64,000 nt of DNA from Microbacterium terricola (GTDB lineage Bacteria; Actinomycetota; Actinomycetes; Actinomycetales; Microbacteriaceae): assembly GCF_027943945.1 (NCBI RefSeq), contig NZ_AP027141.1, forward strand, positions 3,100,001 to 3,164,000. Reading direction: 5' to 3'. How positions within the stretch are numbered: position 1 is the stretch's first letter; every line of letters begins with the position of its first letter. The notes under the pieces are model-generated. The model was not told the origin of the DNA. It saw only the letters and a list, made by a program, of their open reading frames with translations, and searched no databases. The position numbers were made by a program, and so were the translations under genes. Below, piece by piece: positions 43,430 to 52,311 of the stretch.

Positions 43430-45082
43430 ATGCCCACCGTCTCCGCGCACGTCGCCCAGACTCTCGCCCACCACATCGACCACGTCTTCGGGGTGATGGG
43501 CAACGGCAACGCCTACTTCCTCGACGCTCTCGAGCGCACCACCGATGTCACCTTCACGGCGGTGCGGCACGAAGCGGGCGCTGTGGTCGCGGCCGACGCG
43601 TATCACCGCGCGGGCGGCGGTATCGCTGCGGCATCCACCACCTACGGCGCCGGCTTCACCAACACGCTCACCGCCCTCGCCGAGGCGGTGCAGGCACACG
43701 TGCCGCTCGTGCTCGTGATCGGCGACGAGCCCACATCCGGACCCCGCCCCTGGGACGTCGACCAGATCGCCCTGGCGGCGGCGGTCGGCGCGCGGACGTA
43801 CACCGTGGGTCGCGCCGACGCCGCGGCGACGACCGTGATCGCCATCGAGCACGCCCTCGCCTATCGGGTGCCCACCGTGCTCGCGATCCCCTACGACGTC
43901 GCGCGCCTCGATGCCGGACCCGTGCCGGTCGCACCGCAGCCCGCGCTGCCCGCGCCGCTCGCGCCCGCCGGCCCGTTCGGTGCCGCGGCGGTCACCGAGC
44001 TCGCCCGCACGCTCGCCACCGCCGAGAGGCCGCTCCTGCTCGCCGGCCGTGGAGCGTGGAACGCCCGCGCCACCACGGCGCTCGGTCGGCTCGCCGATGT
44101 CACCGGCGCCGTCACCGCGTCGACGGCGCTGGGCCGGGGCGTCTTCCCTCGCGCTGAGTACGACCTCGGTGTCACGGGCGGCTTCGGCGCCGCCGGCGCC
44201 ATGGACTTGGTCCGCCAGGCTGACGTGGCGGTCGTCTTCGGCGCGTCGCTGAACCAGTTCACGATGCGCTTCGGCGAGCTCTTCGCGCCGGGGACGCGCA
44301 TCGTGCAGGTCGACACGGCACCGGCCGCCACGCATCCGCACGTCGGCGGGTTCATCCGCGGCGACGCCAGGGTGGTGGCCGAGGCCCTGGTCCGCGAGAT
44401 CGAGGGCATGGGGGCGGCGCCGTCCGGCTGGCGCGATCGGGTCGAGTTCGCGCCGCTGCGTGCCTACGACGACGGCGCGGGGCAGGCCGCGGACGGGCGG
44501 CTCGACCCTCGCGCCGTCGCGCGCCGCATCGGCGAGCTGTTGCCGGAGGATCGTGTGGTGGTCTCGGACGGGGGCCACTTCATCGGCTGGGCGAACATGT
44601 ACTGGCCGGTCGCGTCACCCGATCGGATGCTCATGGTCGGCACCGCCTATCAGTCCATCGGGCTCGGCTTCCCCTCGGTCCCCGGCGCGGCGATGGCCAA
44701 GCCCGCGTCCACGATCGTGCTGACCACGGGAGACGGGGGCGGGCTGATGGCCCTCGCCGATCTCGAGTCGGCCGTCCGTGTGGCCGGCGGCCGCGGCCTC
44801 GCGGTCGTGTGGAACGATCGCGCGTACGGCGCCGAGGTCAACCTCTACGCGCTGAAGGGTCTCGCGACCGGTCCGATGCTCATCCCCGAGGTCGACTTCG
44901 CCGGGCTGGCCCGCGCCGTGGGCGCCGAGGGCGTCATCGTGCGCGAGCTCGGAGACCTGGATGCGTTGGCCCGCTGGGCGGGTCGTGCACCAGCCGACCG
45001 TCCCTTCCTCCTGCTGGACTGCCGCGTGTCGACCTCGGTCGTCGCGCCGTATCAGGAGGAGATCATCCGCGTGAACTCGTGA
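43430..45082 (+). CDS. ThDP-dependent decarboxylase/synthase-like enzyme
   Basis: 550 residues with the three-domain layout of acetolactate synthase, benzoylformate decarboxylase and phenylpyruvate decarboxylase. The pyrimidine-side glutamate is E48 in VRHEAGA, the central domain starts near 190, and the ThDP-binding motif GDGGG...VVWND spans about 435-465. ATG 43430 follows GAGAGG. It is convergent with the flavin monooxygenase gene (3 bases between stops) and adjoins a homoprotocatechuate cluster, so decarboxylation of an aryl 2-oxo acid to an aldehyde is an attractive inference. Acetolactate-synthase-like activity is an alternative; substrate residues cannot be judged by eye. Confidence 0.78.
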   Translation: MPTVSAHVAQTLAHHIDHVFGVMGNGNAYFLDALERTTDVTFTAVRHEAGAVVAADAYHRAGGGIAAASTTYGAGFTNTLTALAEAVQAHVPLVLVIGDEPTSGPRPWDVDQIALAAAVGARTYTVGRADAAATTVIAIEHALAYRVPTVLAIPYDVARLDAGPVPVAPQPALPAPLAPAGPFGAAAVTELARTLATAERPLLLAGRGAWNARATTALGRLADVTGAVTASTALGRGVFPRAEYDLGVTGGFGAAGAMDLVRQADVAVVFGASLNQFTMRFGELFAPGTRIVQVDTAPAATHPHVGGFIRGDARVVAEALVREIEGMGAAPSGWRDRVEFAPLRAYDDGAGQAADGRLDPRAVARRIGELLPEDRVVVSDGGHFIGWANMYWPVASPDRMLMVGTAYQSIGLGFPSVPGAAMAKPASTIVLTTGDGGGLMALADLESAVRVAGGRGLAVVWNDRAYGAEVNLYALKGLATGPMLIPEVDFAGLARAVGAEGVIVRELGDLDALARWAGRAPADRPFLLLDCRVSTSVVAPYQEEIIRVNS

Positions 45083-45085
45083 CGG

Positions 45086-46996
45086 TCACGCCGCGCCGGG
45101 GCGCCCCGCCGCGATCATGCTCTCGGCGAAGAACTCGGCCAGCTCGTCGCGCGCCGCGAAGGGCAGCACGTGAGCGACGTACTGGTCGGGACGCACGACC
45201 ACGACGACCCCGTCGCGTGAGAGCTCGCGCTCGGCGAAGATGTCGGTGCGGGTCCACGTGCTCGGCGCCGCGGCGAACACCTTCTCCCAGTCGGTCAGCC
45301 CCAGCGGGCCCGTGCACGGCCGGAAGAGGTCGGGCACGGCGGTGAGGTCGACGTCCTCGAACCGCTGCTGGTAGATCGCCTTCACGTCGAAGACGGCATC
45401 GATGTCCGCGCCGGCAGGCGTGTGCCGAACGAGCGGGGAGTCGGGCGATGAGGCCAGCCACTGCGCCCACGAGGCCAGCTGCGACGGCTCGCCGGCCGCC
45501 GGCGCGTCGGCGAACGCATACAGGCGCCATCTGCCGTCGGCCTTGGCGTGATGGCCGAGGTGCACGGCGTTGCCGTCGCTGACCAGCACGACCTCGGCCG
45601 ACGCGAAGCGCTTCCCGATCGGGAAGCCGGCCGCGAGGGCCTGATGAGGGGAGTCGGCGACAATGGCCGAAGGCGGGTACTGCGTCATGAAGCCGGACGG
45701 GAACTCCGCGGTCGCCAGGTAGTAGGTGGCGAGCTCCTGCGGGTCGGAGATCTCGCCCGGTTTGCGCGCCATCAGCGACGACCACTCCTTGTCGAAGTCG
45801 ATGAGCTGCTGCGCGACCGGTCGCCGCTCGGCGGAGTAGGTCGACAGCAGTGACGCGTGGCTGCGACCGGTGAGCACCGCGCCGAGCTTCCAACCGAGGT
45901 TGAAGCCGTCCTGCATCGACACGTTCATGCCCTGGCCGGCCTTCGCACTGTGCGTGTGGCACGCGTCGCCGGTGAGGAAGACCCGCGGCGTCCGCTCCTC
46001 GCCGTCGGCCACGTCGTCGAATCCGTCGGTGACCCGGTGGCCGACCTCGTACACGCTGTGCCAGGCGACCTCTTTCACGTCCAGGGTGTAGGGGTGCAGG
46101 ATCTCGTTCGCCCTCCGGATGATCTCGTCGATCGGCGTGGCGCGCACCCGGTGGTCGTCGTTCTCCGGGACCGCGCCGAGGTCGACGTACACGCGCGAGA
46201 GGTAGCCGCCTTCGCGGGGGATGTGCAGGATGTTGCCCGCCTGCGCGTTGATCGCGCACTTCGTGCGCCAATCAGGGAAGTCGGTGTTCACGAGCACGTC
46301 CATGACGCCCCAGGCGTGCGCGGAGATCCCTCCGACGTGCCTGCGGCCGATCGCCTCGCGGACGCCGCTGCGCGCGCCGTCGCAGCCTGCCACGTATCTC
46401 GCGCGGACCGTGCGCTCCTCGCCCGCGCGATCACCGGCGACATGGCGGACCCGCACCTCGACGGGGTGGTCGCCGCTGTCGCGCACCGTGAGGCCGAGGA
46501 ACTCGATGCCGTAGTCGGGCACGATGCGCCCCGGCCCGTGCGCGGCGGCTTCGGCGAAGTAGTCGAGGACGCGCGCCTGGTTGACGATGAGGTGCGGGAA
46601 TTCGCTGATCTTCAGCGCGTAGTCGTCGGTCCGGGCGGTGCGGATGATGTTCGCGGGGTTATCCGGATCCGGGGTCCAGAAGTTCATGTAGGCGATGTTG
46701 TAGGCCTCCGCCAGGATCCGCTCGGCGAAGCCGAAGGCCTGGAACGTCTCCACGCTGCGCGGCTGGATGCCGTCGGCCTGACCGAGCGGCAGCCGGCCGT
46801 CGCGTCGCTCGATGATGCGCGTGGACAGGCTGGGGAACTGCGACATCTGCGCGGCCAGCAGCATGCCCGCCGGCCCCGAGCCGACGATGAGGACGTCCAT
46901 CTCGTCGGGGAGATCGGCGGGACGGTCGATGCCGGTGCCGGCGGCGGGCTGCACACGCGGGTCGTGCGAAACGTAGCCGTGGTGGTGGAACTGCAT
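45086..46996 (-). CDS. FAD-dependent aromatic monooxygenase (3-hydroxybenzoate 4-monooxygenase/MobA-like)
   Basis: 636 residues, about the length of MobA-type phenol hydroxylases and much longer than p-hydroxybenzoate hydroxylase (about 390). The FAD motif is IVGSGPAGM (38-45), the DG motif GCDGARSGV near 209, and the GD motif LTGDACHTHSAKAGQGMN near 325; a thioredoxin-like C-terminal domain follows. The enzyme would hydroxylate a phenolic acid using NAD(P)H and O2. GAAGGAG precedes ATG 46996. It is read with the MHS transporter gene 22 bases upstream. In a cluster without HpaBC it may make homoprotocatechuate from 3-hydroxyphenylacetate or a similar phenol; that substrate is inferred. Confidence 0.85.
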   Translation of the reverse strand: MQFHHHGYVSHDPRVQPAAGTGIDRPADLPDEMDVLIVGSGPAGMLLAAQMSQFPSLSTRIIERRDGRLPLGQADGIQPRSVETFQAFGFAERILAEAYNIAYMNFWTPDPDNPANIIRTARTDDYALKISEFPHLIVNQARVLDYFAEAAAHGPGRIVPDYGIEFLGLTVRDSGDHPVEVRVRHVAGDRAGEERTVRARYVAGCDGARSGVREAIGRRHVGGISAHAWGVMDVLVNTDFPDWRTKCAINAQAGNILHIPREGGYLSRVYVDLGAVPENDDHRVRATPIDEIIRRANEILHPYTLDVKEVAWHSVYEVGHRVTDGFDDVADGEERTPRVFLTGDACHTHSAKAGQGMNVSMQDGFNLGWKLGAVLTGRSHASLLSTYSAERRPVAQQLIDFDKEWSSLMARKPGEISDPQELATYYLATAEFPSGFMTQYPPSAIVADSPHQALAAGFPIGKRFASAEVVLVSDGNAVHLGHHAKADGRWRLYAFADAPAAGEPSQLASWAQWLASSPDSPLVRHTPAGADIDAVFDVKAIYQQRFEDVDLTAVPDLFRPCTGPLGLTDWEKVFAAAPSTWTRTDIFAERELSRDGVVVVVRPDQYVAHVLPFAARDELAEFFAESMIAAGRPGAA

Positions 46997-47018
46997 GCGG
47001 ACTCCTTCGCCTGACCGG

Positions 47019-48398
47019 CTACGCCCGGACGAGCCCTCGGATGGGACTGACGGACTGCTCGTCCTCGTAGTCGGGGCCGAGGGGGATGCCGCTGCGATCG
47101 CGCAGCAGCAGCGTGGCGATGAGGCCGACCACGGTCATGCCGGCGAGGTACCAGGTCACCGACACGGTGCTGCCGGTCGCCTGCACGAGCGCCGTCGCGA
47201 TGGCGGGCGCGAAGGCGCCGCCGGCGATCGCGCCGATGGCATACGAGATCGAGACGCCGGAGAAGCGGATGGAGGCGGGGAACAGTTCGGTGTAGAGCGC
47301 GGCCTGCGGCCCGTAGGTGAATCCGAGGCCGATGGTGAGGATCGCCAGGCCGGCGAACAGGAGCACGATGCTGCCGGTGTTCACCAGCGGGAAGAGGACG
47401 AAGACGCCGACGAGCTGGAGGGTCCACCCGATGATGTAGGTCGTGCGGCGGCCGATGCGGTCGGATACCCAGCCCGCGGACAGGGTCGACAGCAGCCACG
47501 TGACGGCAGAGCCGGCGACGGCCCAGAGCACCGGTCCGCGCTCGAGCACGAGCGGGCCGTCGGGGTTGGTCGCGTAGCCCTGGATGTATCCGCCCGTGGT
47601 CATGTAGCCCACCGCGTTGTTGCCGGCGAACACGAGCGCGGCGACGACCACCAGGAGCGCGTGCTTCCGGAAGAGCTGCACGATCGGCATCCGCGCCTTC
47701 TCCTTGCGCTCGGCGAGCTCGGTGAAGACCGGGCTCTCCTCCACCCGGCGGCGCACGTAGTACCCGACCAGGATCAGCACGACGCTGAGCAGGAACGGGA
47801 CGCGCCACCCCCACTGCAGGAACGCGTCCCCGGGCGCGATGATCGTCATCAGCGCCATGACGCCCGAGGCGAGCAGGAGTCCGAGCGGCACGCCGATCTG
47901 GGGCGAGGCGCCGAACACGCCTCGTCGGGCCTTGGGCGCGTGCTCGACGGCCATCAGGACGGCGCCGCCCCACTCGCCGCCGGCCGAGATGCCCTGCACG
48001 ATGCGCAGCAGCACGAGCAGGATGGGGGCGGCGATGCCGATCGCCTCGTAGGTGGGCAGGACGCCGATCAGCGCGGTCGCCGCTCCCATCAGGATGAGCG
48101 TCCACATCAGGACGGCCTTGCGCCCGTACTTGTCGCCGAAGTGACCGGCCAGGAACGCGCCGAGAGGGCGGAACAGGAAGCTGACGCCGACCGTCGCGAA
48201 GCCGATGAGGGCGCTGTTCGTTCCGAGCGGCGCGAAGAAGAGCTCGCCGAAGACGAGGCCGACGGCGGTGGCGTAGATGAAGAAGTCGTACCACTCGACG
48301 GTCGTGCCGACGACCGTGGCGAAGACCACTCTGCGGCGGTCCGCCGGGGTGGCGATGGTTCCGGTGGGCGTGAATCCGGGGGGCTGCGGTGCACTCAT
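47019..48398 (-). CDS. MFS transporter, metabolite:H+ symporter (MHS) family
   Basis: 459 residues, 12 hydrophobic helices, with the family's TTVEWYDFFIYATA first helix, GHFGDKYGRK motif A and RIVQGISAGGEWGGA in helix 4. MHS members import small organic acids such as shikimate, citrate or aromatic acids. It precedes the flavin monooxygenase gene by 22 bases and is divergent from the ring-cleavage operon, so it most likely brings in the aromatic acid degraded by the cluster. Confidence 0.88.
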   Translation of the reverse strand: MSAPQPPGFTPTGTIATPADRRRVVFATVVGTTVEWYDFFIYATAVGLVFGELFFAPLGTNSALIGFATVGVSFLFRPLGAFLAGHFGDKYGRKAVLMWTLILMGAATALIGVLPTYEAIGIAAPILLVLLRIVQGISAGGEWGGAVLMAVEHAPKARRGVFGASPQIGVPLGLLLASGVMALMTIIAPGDAFLQWGWRVPFLLSVVLILVGYYVRRRVEESPVFTELAERKEKARMPIVQLFRKHALLVVVAALVFAGNNAVGYMTTGGYIQGYATNPDGPLVLERGPVLWAVAGSAVTWLLSTLSAGWVSDRIGRRTTYIIGWTLQLVGVFVLFPLVNTGSIVLLFAGLAILTIGLGFTYGPQAALYTELFPASIRFSGVSISYAIGAIAGGAFAPAIATALVQATGSTVSVTWYLAGMTVVGLIATLLLRDRSGIPLGPDYEDEQSVSPIRGLVRA

Positions 48399-48480
48399 GC
48401 GGATGACTCCTGTGTCGGTTCGACGACTCTGTCTGCGGTCCGGGATGGCCGATGACAGCCGCTTGCCCGAACACCGACGA

Positions 48481-48502
48481 TCATATACGATTTCGGATAT
48501 GA
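48481..48502. promoter_or_regulatory. GntR/FadR-type operator in the divergent hpa promoter region
   Basis: Arms TCATATACGA (48481-48490) and TCGGATATGA (48493-48502), one mismatched pair, around TT. A-T-A-T-rich ends with a CGA/TCG inner part fit FCD-domain GntR regulators. It lies 20 bases upstream of the FAH-RraA gene and 83 bases from the MHS gene, so it could control both units. Confidence 0.68.
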
Positions 48503-48521
48503 CGCAAGAGCGAGGGAGCTC

Positions 48522-50030
48522 ATGACCACCGACTCACGATCGGACGACGACGCCCACGGCGATCCCCGATTCGCCGCACTGCCCGGGCGACCGGGCAAGG
48601 TCATCGCCGTCCACCTGGCTTACGCGTCGCGCGCCGCGCAGCGGGGCCGGACGCCGCTGGCGCCCTCCTACTTCCTGAAGCCCTCCAGCTCCGTCGCCGC
48701 CTCCGGCGGCATCGTCGAGCGCCCGGCGGGCACGGAGCTGCTCGCCTTCGAGGGTGAGGTCGCACTCGTGATCGGCGCCCCGGCGCGGCGCGTCACCGCC
48801 GACGACGCGTGGTCGCACGTCGGCTGGATCACGGCGGCCAACGACCTCGGCCTGTACGACCTTCGCGCCAACGACTCGGGCTCGAACGTCCGATCCAAGG
48901 GTGGCGACGGCTTCACGCCGATCGGCCCCGCCCGGTTCCCGGCCGCGTCCGTCGACCCGGCCGGGCTGCGCGTGCGGACCTGGGTGAACGGCGAGCTCGT
49001 GCAGGATGACACGACCGCCGACCTCCTCTTCTCCTTCCCGCGCATCGTCGCCGACCTCTCGCAGCACCTGACACTCGAGTCGGGCGACGTCATCCTCACC
49101 GGCACACCGGCGGGCTCATCCGTCATCGCGCCCGGCGACGTCGTCGAGGTCGAGGTGGACGCGCCCTCGGCCGAGGGCGCCCCCACCTCCGGCCGCCTGG
49201 TCACGACGGTCGCCCAGGGCGCGACGCCGTTCGACCAGCGACTGGGATCACTCCCCTCCGTCGACGACACGCAGCGCGCCGAGGCGTGGGGCTCGTCGGA
49301 GGCGGCGGGGCTCGCCCCGGTCGGGCTCGATCCGGCGCTGCGCGACAAGCTCGAGTCGATACCCGTCGCCGGTCTCTCCGCCCAGCTGCGCAAGCGCGGG
49401 CTGAACAACGTCACGATCGACGGAGTGCGCCCGCTCCGGCCGGGGAGCAGGATCGTCGGCACCGCCCGGACTCTGCGATTCGTCCCGAACCGCGAGGATC
49501 TCTTCGACAGCCACGGCAGCGGCTACAACGCGCAGAAGCGGGCGTTCGACGCTGTCGGCGAGGGCGAGGTCATCGTCATCGAAGCGCGCGGCGAAACCGG
49601 CTCGGGGACACTGGGCGACATCCTCGCGATCCGGGCTCACGCGCGCGGCGCGGCCGGCATCGTCACCGACGGGGGTGTCCGCGACGCCGAGGCGGTCGCC
49701 GCGGTCGGCATCCCCGTGTACTCGGCGGGCACCCACCCTGCGGTGCTCGGACGCAAGCACGTGCCCTGGGACCACGACGTGACGATCGGATGCGGCGGCA
49801 CGACCGTCCAGCCGGGGGACATCATCGTCGCCGACGCCGACGGTGTGATCGTGATCCCGCCCGCTCTTGCCGAAGAGGTCGCCGATGCGGCGCTGGCGCA
49901 GGAGGAGGAGGACGCCTGGATCGCGAAGCAGGTCGCCGCGGGCCACCCGGTCGACGGGCTGTTCCCGATGAACGCCGCGTGGCGGGCGAAGTACGCCGAC
50001 CGTGCGCAGGATCGGGAGGACGGGCGATGA
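48522..50030 (+). CDS. Fumarylacetoacetate hydrolase-family / RraA-family fusion protein
   Basis: 502 residues with two unrelated domains. The FAH domain (about 45-235) shows the metal ligands E77, E79 (FEGEVALVIG) and D108, and the KGGDGFTPIGP loop. After a linker, an RraA/HMG-aldolase domain (about 280-470) shows GTLGDILAIRAHARGAAGIVTDGG followed by R387-D388, the active-site motif of 4-hydroxy-4-methyl-2-oxoglutarate aldolases, and GDIIVADADGVIVIP. In enterobacterial HpaG two FAH domains decarboxylate and isomerise the ring-cleavage product; here the RraA domain may supply the decarboxylase step. GAGGGAG precedes ATG 48522. The gene leads the rightward operon and its stop overlaps the gntR start. 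Confidence 0.8.
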   Translation: MTTDSRSDDDAHGDPRFAALPGRPGKVIAVHLAYASRAAQRGRTPLAPSYFLKPSSSVAASGGIVERPAGTELLAFEGEVALVIGAPARRVTADDAWSHVGWITAANDLGLYDLRANDSGSNVRSKGGDGFTPIGPARFPAASVDPAGLRVRTWVNGELVQDDTTADLLFSFPRIVADLSQHLTLESGDVILTGTPAGSSVIAPGDVVEVEVDAPSAEGAPTSGRLVTTVAQGATPFDQRLGSLPSVDDTQRAEAWGSSEAAGLAPVGLDPALRDKLESIPVAGLSAQLRKRGLNNVTIDGVRPLRPGSRIVGTARTLRFVPNREDLFDSHGSGYNAQKRAFDAVGEGEVIVIEARGETGSGTLGDILAIRAHARGAAGIVTDGGVRDAEAVAAVGIPVYSAGTHPAVLGRKHVPWDHDVTIGCGGTTVQPGDIIVADADGVIVIPPALAEEVADAALAQEEEDAWIAKQVAAGHPVDGLFPMNAAWRAKYADRAQDREDGR

Positions 50031-50725
50031 CCAGTTCGGCTCTTCAGGAATCCGACGGCCTGAGCAAATCGCAGCGCGCCTACCAGTGGATTCGAGAGCG
50101 GATCACGGGCCAGGAGTTCACACCCGGGTACCGCCTCGTCCTCGGCTCGATCGCCGGCGAGCTCGACATGAGCGTCGTGCCCGTGCGTGAGGCCATCCGC
50201 CAGCTCGAGGCGGAGGGACTGGTGACGTTCGAGCGCAACGTCGGCGCGCACGTGTCGATGGTCGACGACTCGCAGTACCGGTTCAGCATGCAGGCGCTCA
50301 GCATCCTCGAGGGCACCGCGACCGCCCTGTCCGCACGACGACTCGGCACCGATGACATCCGCAGGGCGCGCGAGATCAACGAGCGCATGATCGCCGCGCT
50401 CGACCACTTCGACCCGCGCGTGTTCACTGCACTGAACCAGGACTTCCACGCCGTCCTGTTCCAGAAGTGCGCCAACCCGCGCATCCTCGAGCTCGTGAAC
50501 GCCGAGTGGGGACGCCTCGGGCACCTGCGCGATTCGACCTTCTCGTTCGTGCCCGGTCGCGCCCAGGAGTCGGTGCGCGAGCACGAGAGCATCCTGCAGC
50601 TCATCGAGGACGGCGCCCCCCTCGGCGAGATCGAGAAGGTCGCCCGTCGCCACCGCTCCGCCACCCTCGACGCGTACCTCATCCACGAACACCCGGACGA
50701 GACCCTCGGCCTTCCGGCCTTCTGA
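50027..50725 (+). CDS. GntR family transcriptional regulator (FadR/FCD subfamily)
   Basis: 232 residues. An N-terminal winged helix (SKSQRAYQWIRERIT, then LGSIAGELDMSVVPVREAIRQLEAEGLVTF, about 13-65) and a C-terminal helical FCD domain with ligand/metal histidines. Its ATG overlaps the preceding stop as ATGA, with GGGAGGA ahead. It lies inside the operon it presumably controls; a FadR-type palindrome stands before the first gene. The effector would be the aromatic acid or a pathway intermediate. Confidence 0.88.
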   Translation: MTSSALQESDGLSKSQRAYQWIRERITGQEFTPGYRLVLGSIAGELDMSVVPVREAIRQLEAEGLVTFERNVGAHVSMVDDSQYRFSMQALSILEGTATALSARRLGTDDIRRAREINERMIAALDHFDPRVFTALNQDFHAVLFQKCANPRILELVNAEWGRLGHLRDSTFSFVPGRAQESVREHESILQLIEDGAPLGEIEKVARRHRSATLDAYLIHEHPDETLGLPAF

Positions 50726-50748
50726 CCTTCCCACCGACTGGAGGAACA

Positions 50749-52284
50749 ATGTCTGAGACGACCTCGCTCGCAGCGGTCCCCGAACCCGCAGCCGGGCGCC
50801 ATGTGCCGGCAGACCTGCCGTCGCGCATCCAGCACTACATCGGCGGCGCGTTCGTCGACAGTGCGGACGGCGGCACCTTCGACGTGCTCGAACCGGTGTC
50901 GAACGAGGTCTATGTGCAGGCCGCAGCCGGCAAGAAGGCCGACATCGACCGCGCCGTCACCGCCGCCAAGCACGCCTTCGACGAAGGACCGTGGCCGCGG
51001 ATGCTCCCGCGGGATCGCTCGCGCGTCCTGCACCGGATCGCCGACATCGTCGAATCCCGTGACGCGCGGCTCGCCGAGCTCGAGTCGTTCGACTCCGGAC
51101 TGCCCATCACGCAGGCGCTCGGCCAGGCACGTCGCGCGGCGGAGAACTTCCGTTTCTTCGCCGACCTGATCGTGGCGCAGTCCGACGACACCTACAAGGT
51201 TCCCGGCCGTCAGATCAACTACGTCAACCGCAAGCCCATCGGCGTCGCCGGGCTGATCACCCCGTGGAACACGCCGTTCATGCTGGAGAGCTGGAAGCTC
51301 GGCCCTGCGCTGGCCACGGGGAACACCGTCGTGCTGAAGCCGGCCGAGTTCACTCCCCTGTCGGCCTCGCTGTGGGCGGGGATCTTCGAGGAGGCCGGGC
51401 TGCCCGAAGGTGTCTTCAACCTCGTGAACGGACTGGGCGAGGAAGCCGGAGACGCCCTCGTGAAGCATCCCGACGTCCCGCTCATCTCGTTCACGGGCGA
51501 GAGTTCGACCGGCCGACTGATCTTCGGCAACGCCGCACCCTTCCTGAAGGGGCTGTCGATGGAGCTGGGCGGCAAGTCGCCCGCCGTCGTCTTCGCCGAT
51601 GCCGACGTCGACGCCGCTGTCGACGCGACCATCTTCGGCGTCTTCTCCCTCAACGGCGAGCGCTGCACCGCGGGTTCGCGGATCCTCGTCGAGCGGGCGA
51701 TTTATGACGAGTTCGTCGACAAGTACGCGGCGCAGGCGGCACGGGTCAGAGTGGGCTACCCCCACGATCCGGCGACCGAGGTCGGCGCGCTCGTGCATCC
51801 TGAGCACTTCGAGAAGGTGATGAGCTACGTCGAGATCGGCAAGACCGAGGGGCGTCTGGTCGCCGGCGGCGGACGCCCTGAAGGCTTCGAGACGGGCAAC
51901 TTCGTCGCACCCACGGTGTTCGCGGACGTGCCCGCCGACGCCCGCATCTTCCAGGAGGAGATCTTCGGCCCCGTCGTCGCGATCACCCCCTTCGAGGGCG
52001 ACGACGAGGCTGTCGCGCTCGCGAACGACACGAAGTACGGGCTTGCCGCATACATCTGGACGAACGACCTGAAGCGCGCGCACAACGTCTCGCAGGCCAT
52101 CGAGGCGGGCATGGTCTGGCTCAACTCGAACAACGTGCGCGACCTCCGCACGCCCTTCGGTGGCGTGAAGGCCTCCGGCCTCGGCCACGAGGGCGGATAC
52201 CGCTCGATCGATTTCTACACCGACCAGCAGGCGGTGCACATCACGCTCGGCGAGGTGCACAACCCCACGTTCGGCCGCAACTGA
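50749..52284 (+). CDS. hpaE: 5-carboxymethyl-2-hydroxymuconate semialdehyde dehydrogenase
   Basis: 511 residues. ALDH signatures: PWNTPF near 169, FTGESSTG cofactor loop, general base E272 in MELGGKSP and catalytic C306 in NGERCTAGS. The C-terminus NSNNVRDLRTPFGGVKASGLGHEGG with a final FY...VHI..G..H.P.FG pattern is what I know from HpaE proteins. It oxidises the semialdehyde formed by ring cleavage of homoprotocatechuate. GGAGGAACA precedes ATG 50749; the upstream in-frame extension lies within gntR. Directly followed by hpaD (27 bases). Confidence 0.88.
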   Translation: MSETTSLAAVPEPAAGRHVPADLPSRIQHYIGGAFVDSADGGTFDVLEPVSNEVYVQAAAGKKADIDRAVTAAKHAFDEGPWPRMLPRDRSRVLHRIADIVESRDARLAELESFDSGLPITQALGQARRAAENFRFFADLIVAQSDDTYKVPGRQINYVNRKPIGVAGLITPWNTPFMLESWKLGPALATGNTVVLKPAEFTPLSASLWAGIFEEAGLPEGVFNLVNGLGEEAGDALVKHPDVPLISFTGESSTGRLIFGNAAPFLKGLSMELGGKSPAVVFADADVDAAVDATIFGVFSLNGERCTAGSRILVERAIYDEFVDKYAAQAARVRVGYPHDPATEVGALVHPEHFEKVMSYVEIGKTEGRLVAGGGRPEGFETGNFVAPTVFADVPADARIFQEEIFGPVVAITPFEGDDEAVALANDTKYGLAAYIWTNDLKRAHNVSQAIEAGMVWLNSNNVRDLRTPFGGVKASGLGHEGGYRSIDFYTDQQAVHITLGEVHNPTFGRN

Positions 52285-52311
52285 CCGCTCGTCTCACGCA
52301 AGGACGCTGAC

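Noticed and set aside
46684..48474. A 596-codon open frame across the MHS transporter and the start of the monooxygenase gene
   Set aside because: Arginine/proline-rich translation without any family pattern, while the true genes in this stretch have full-length family matches.
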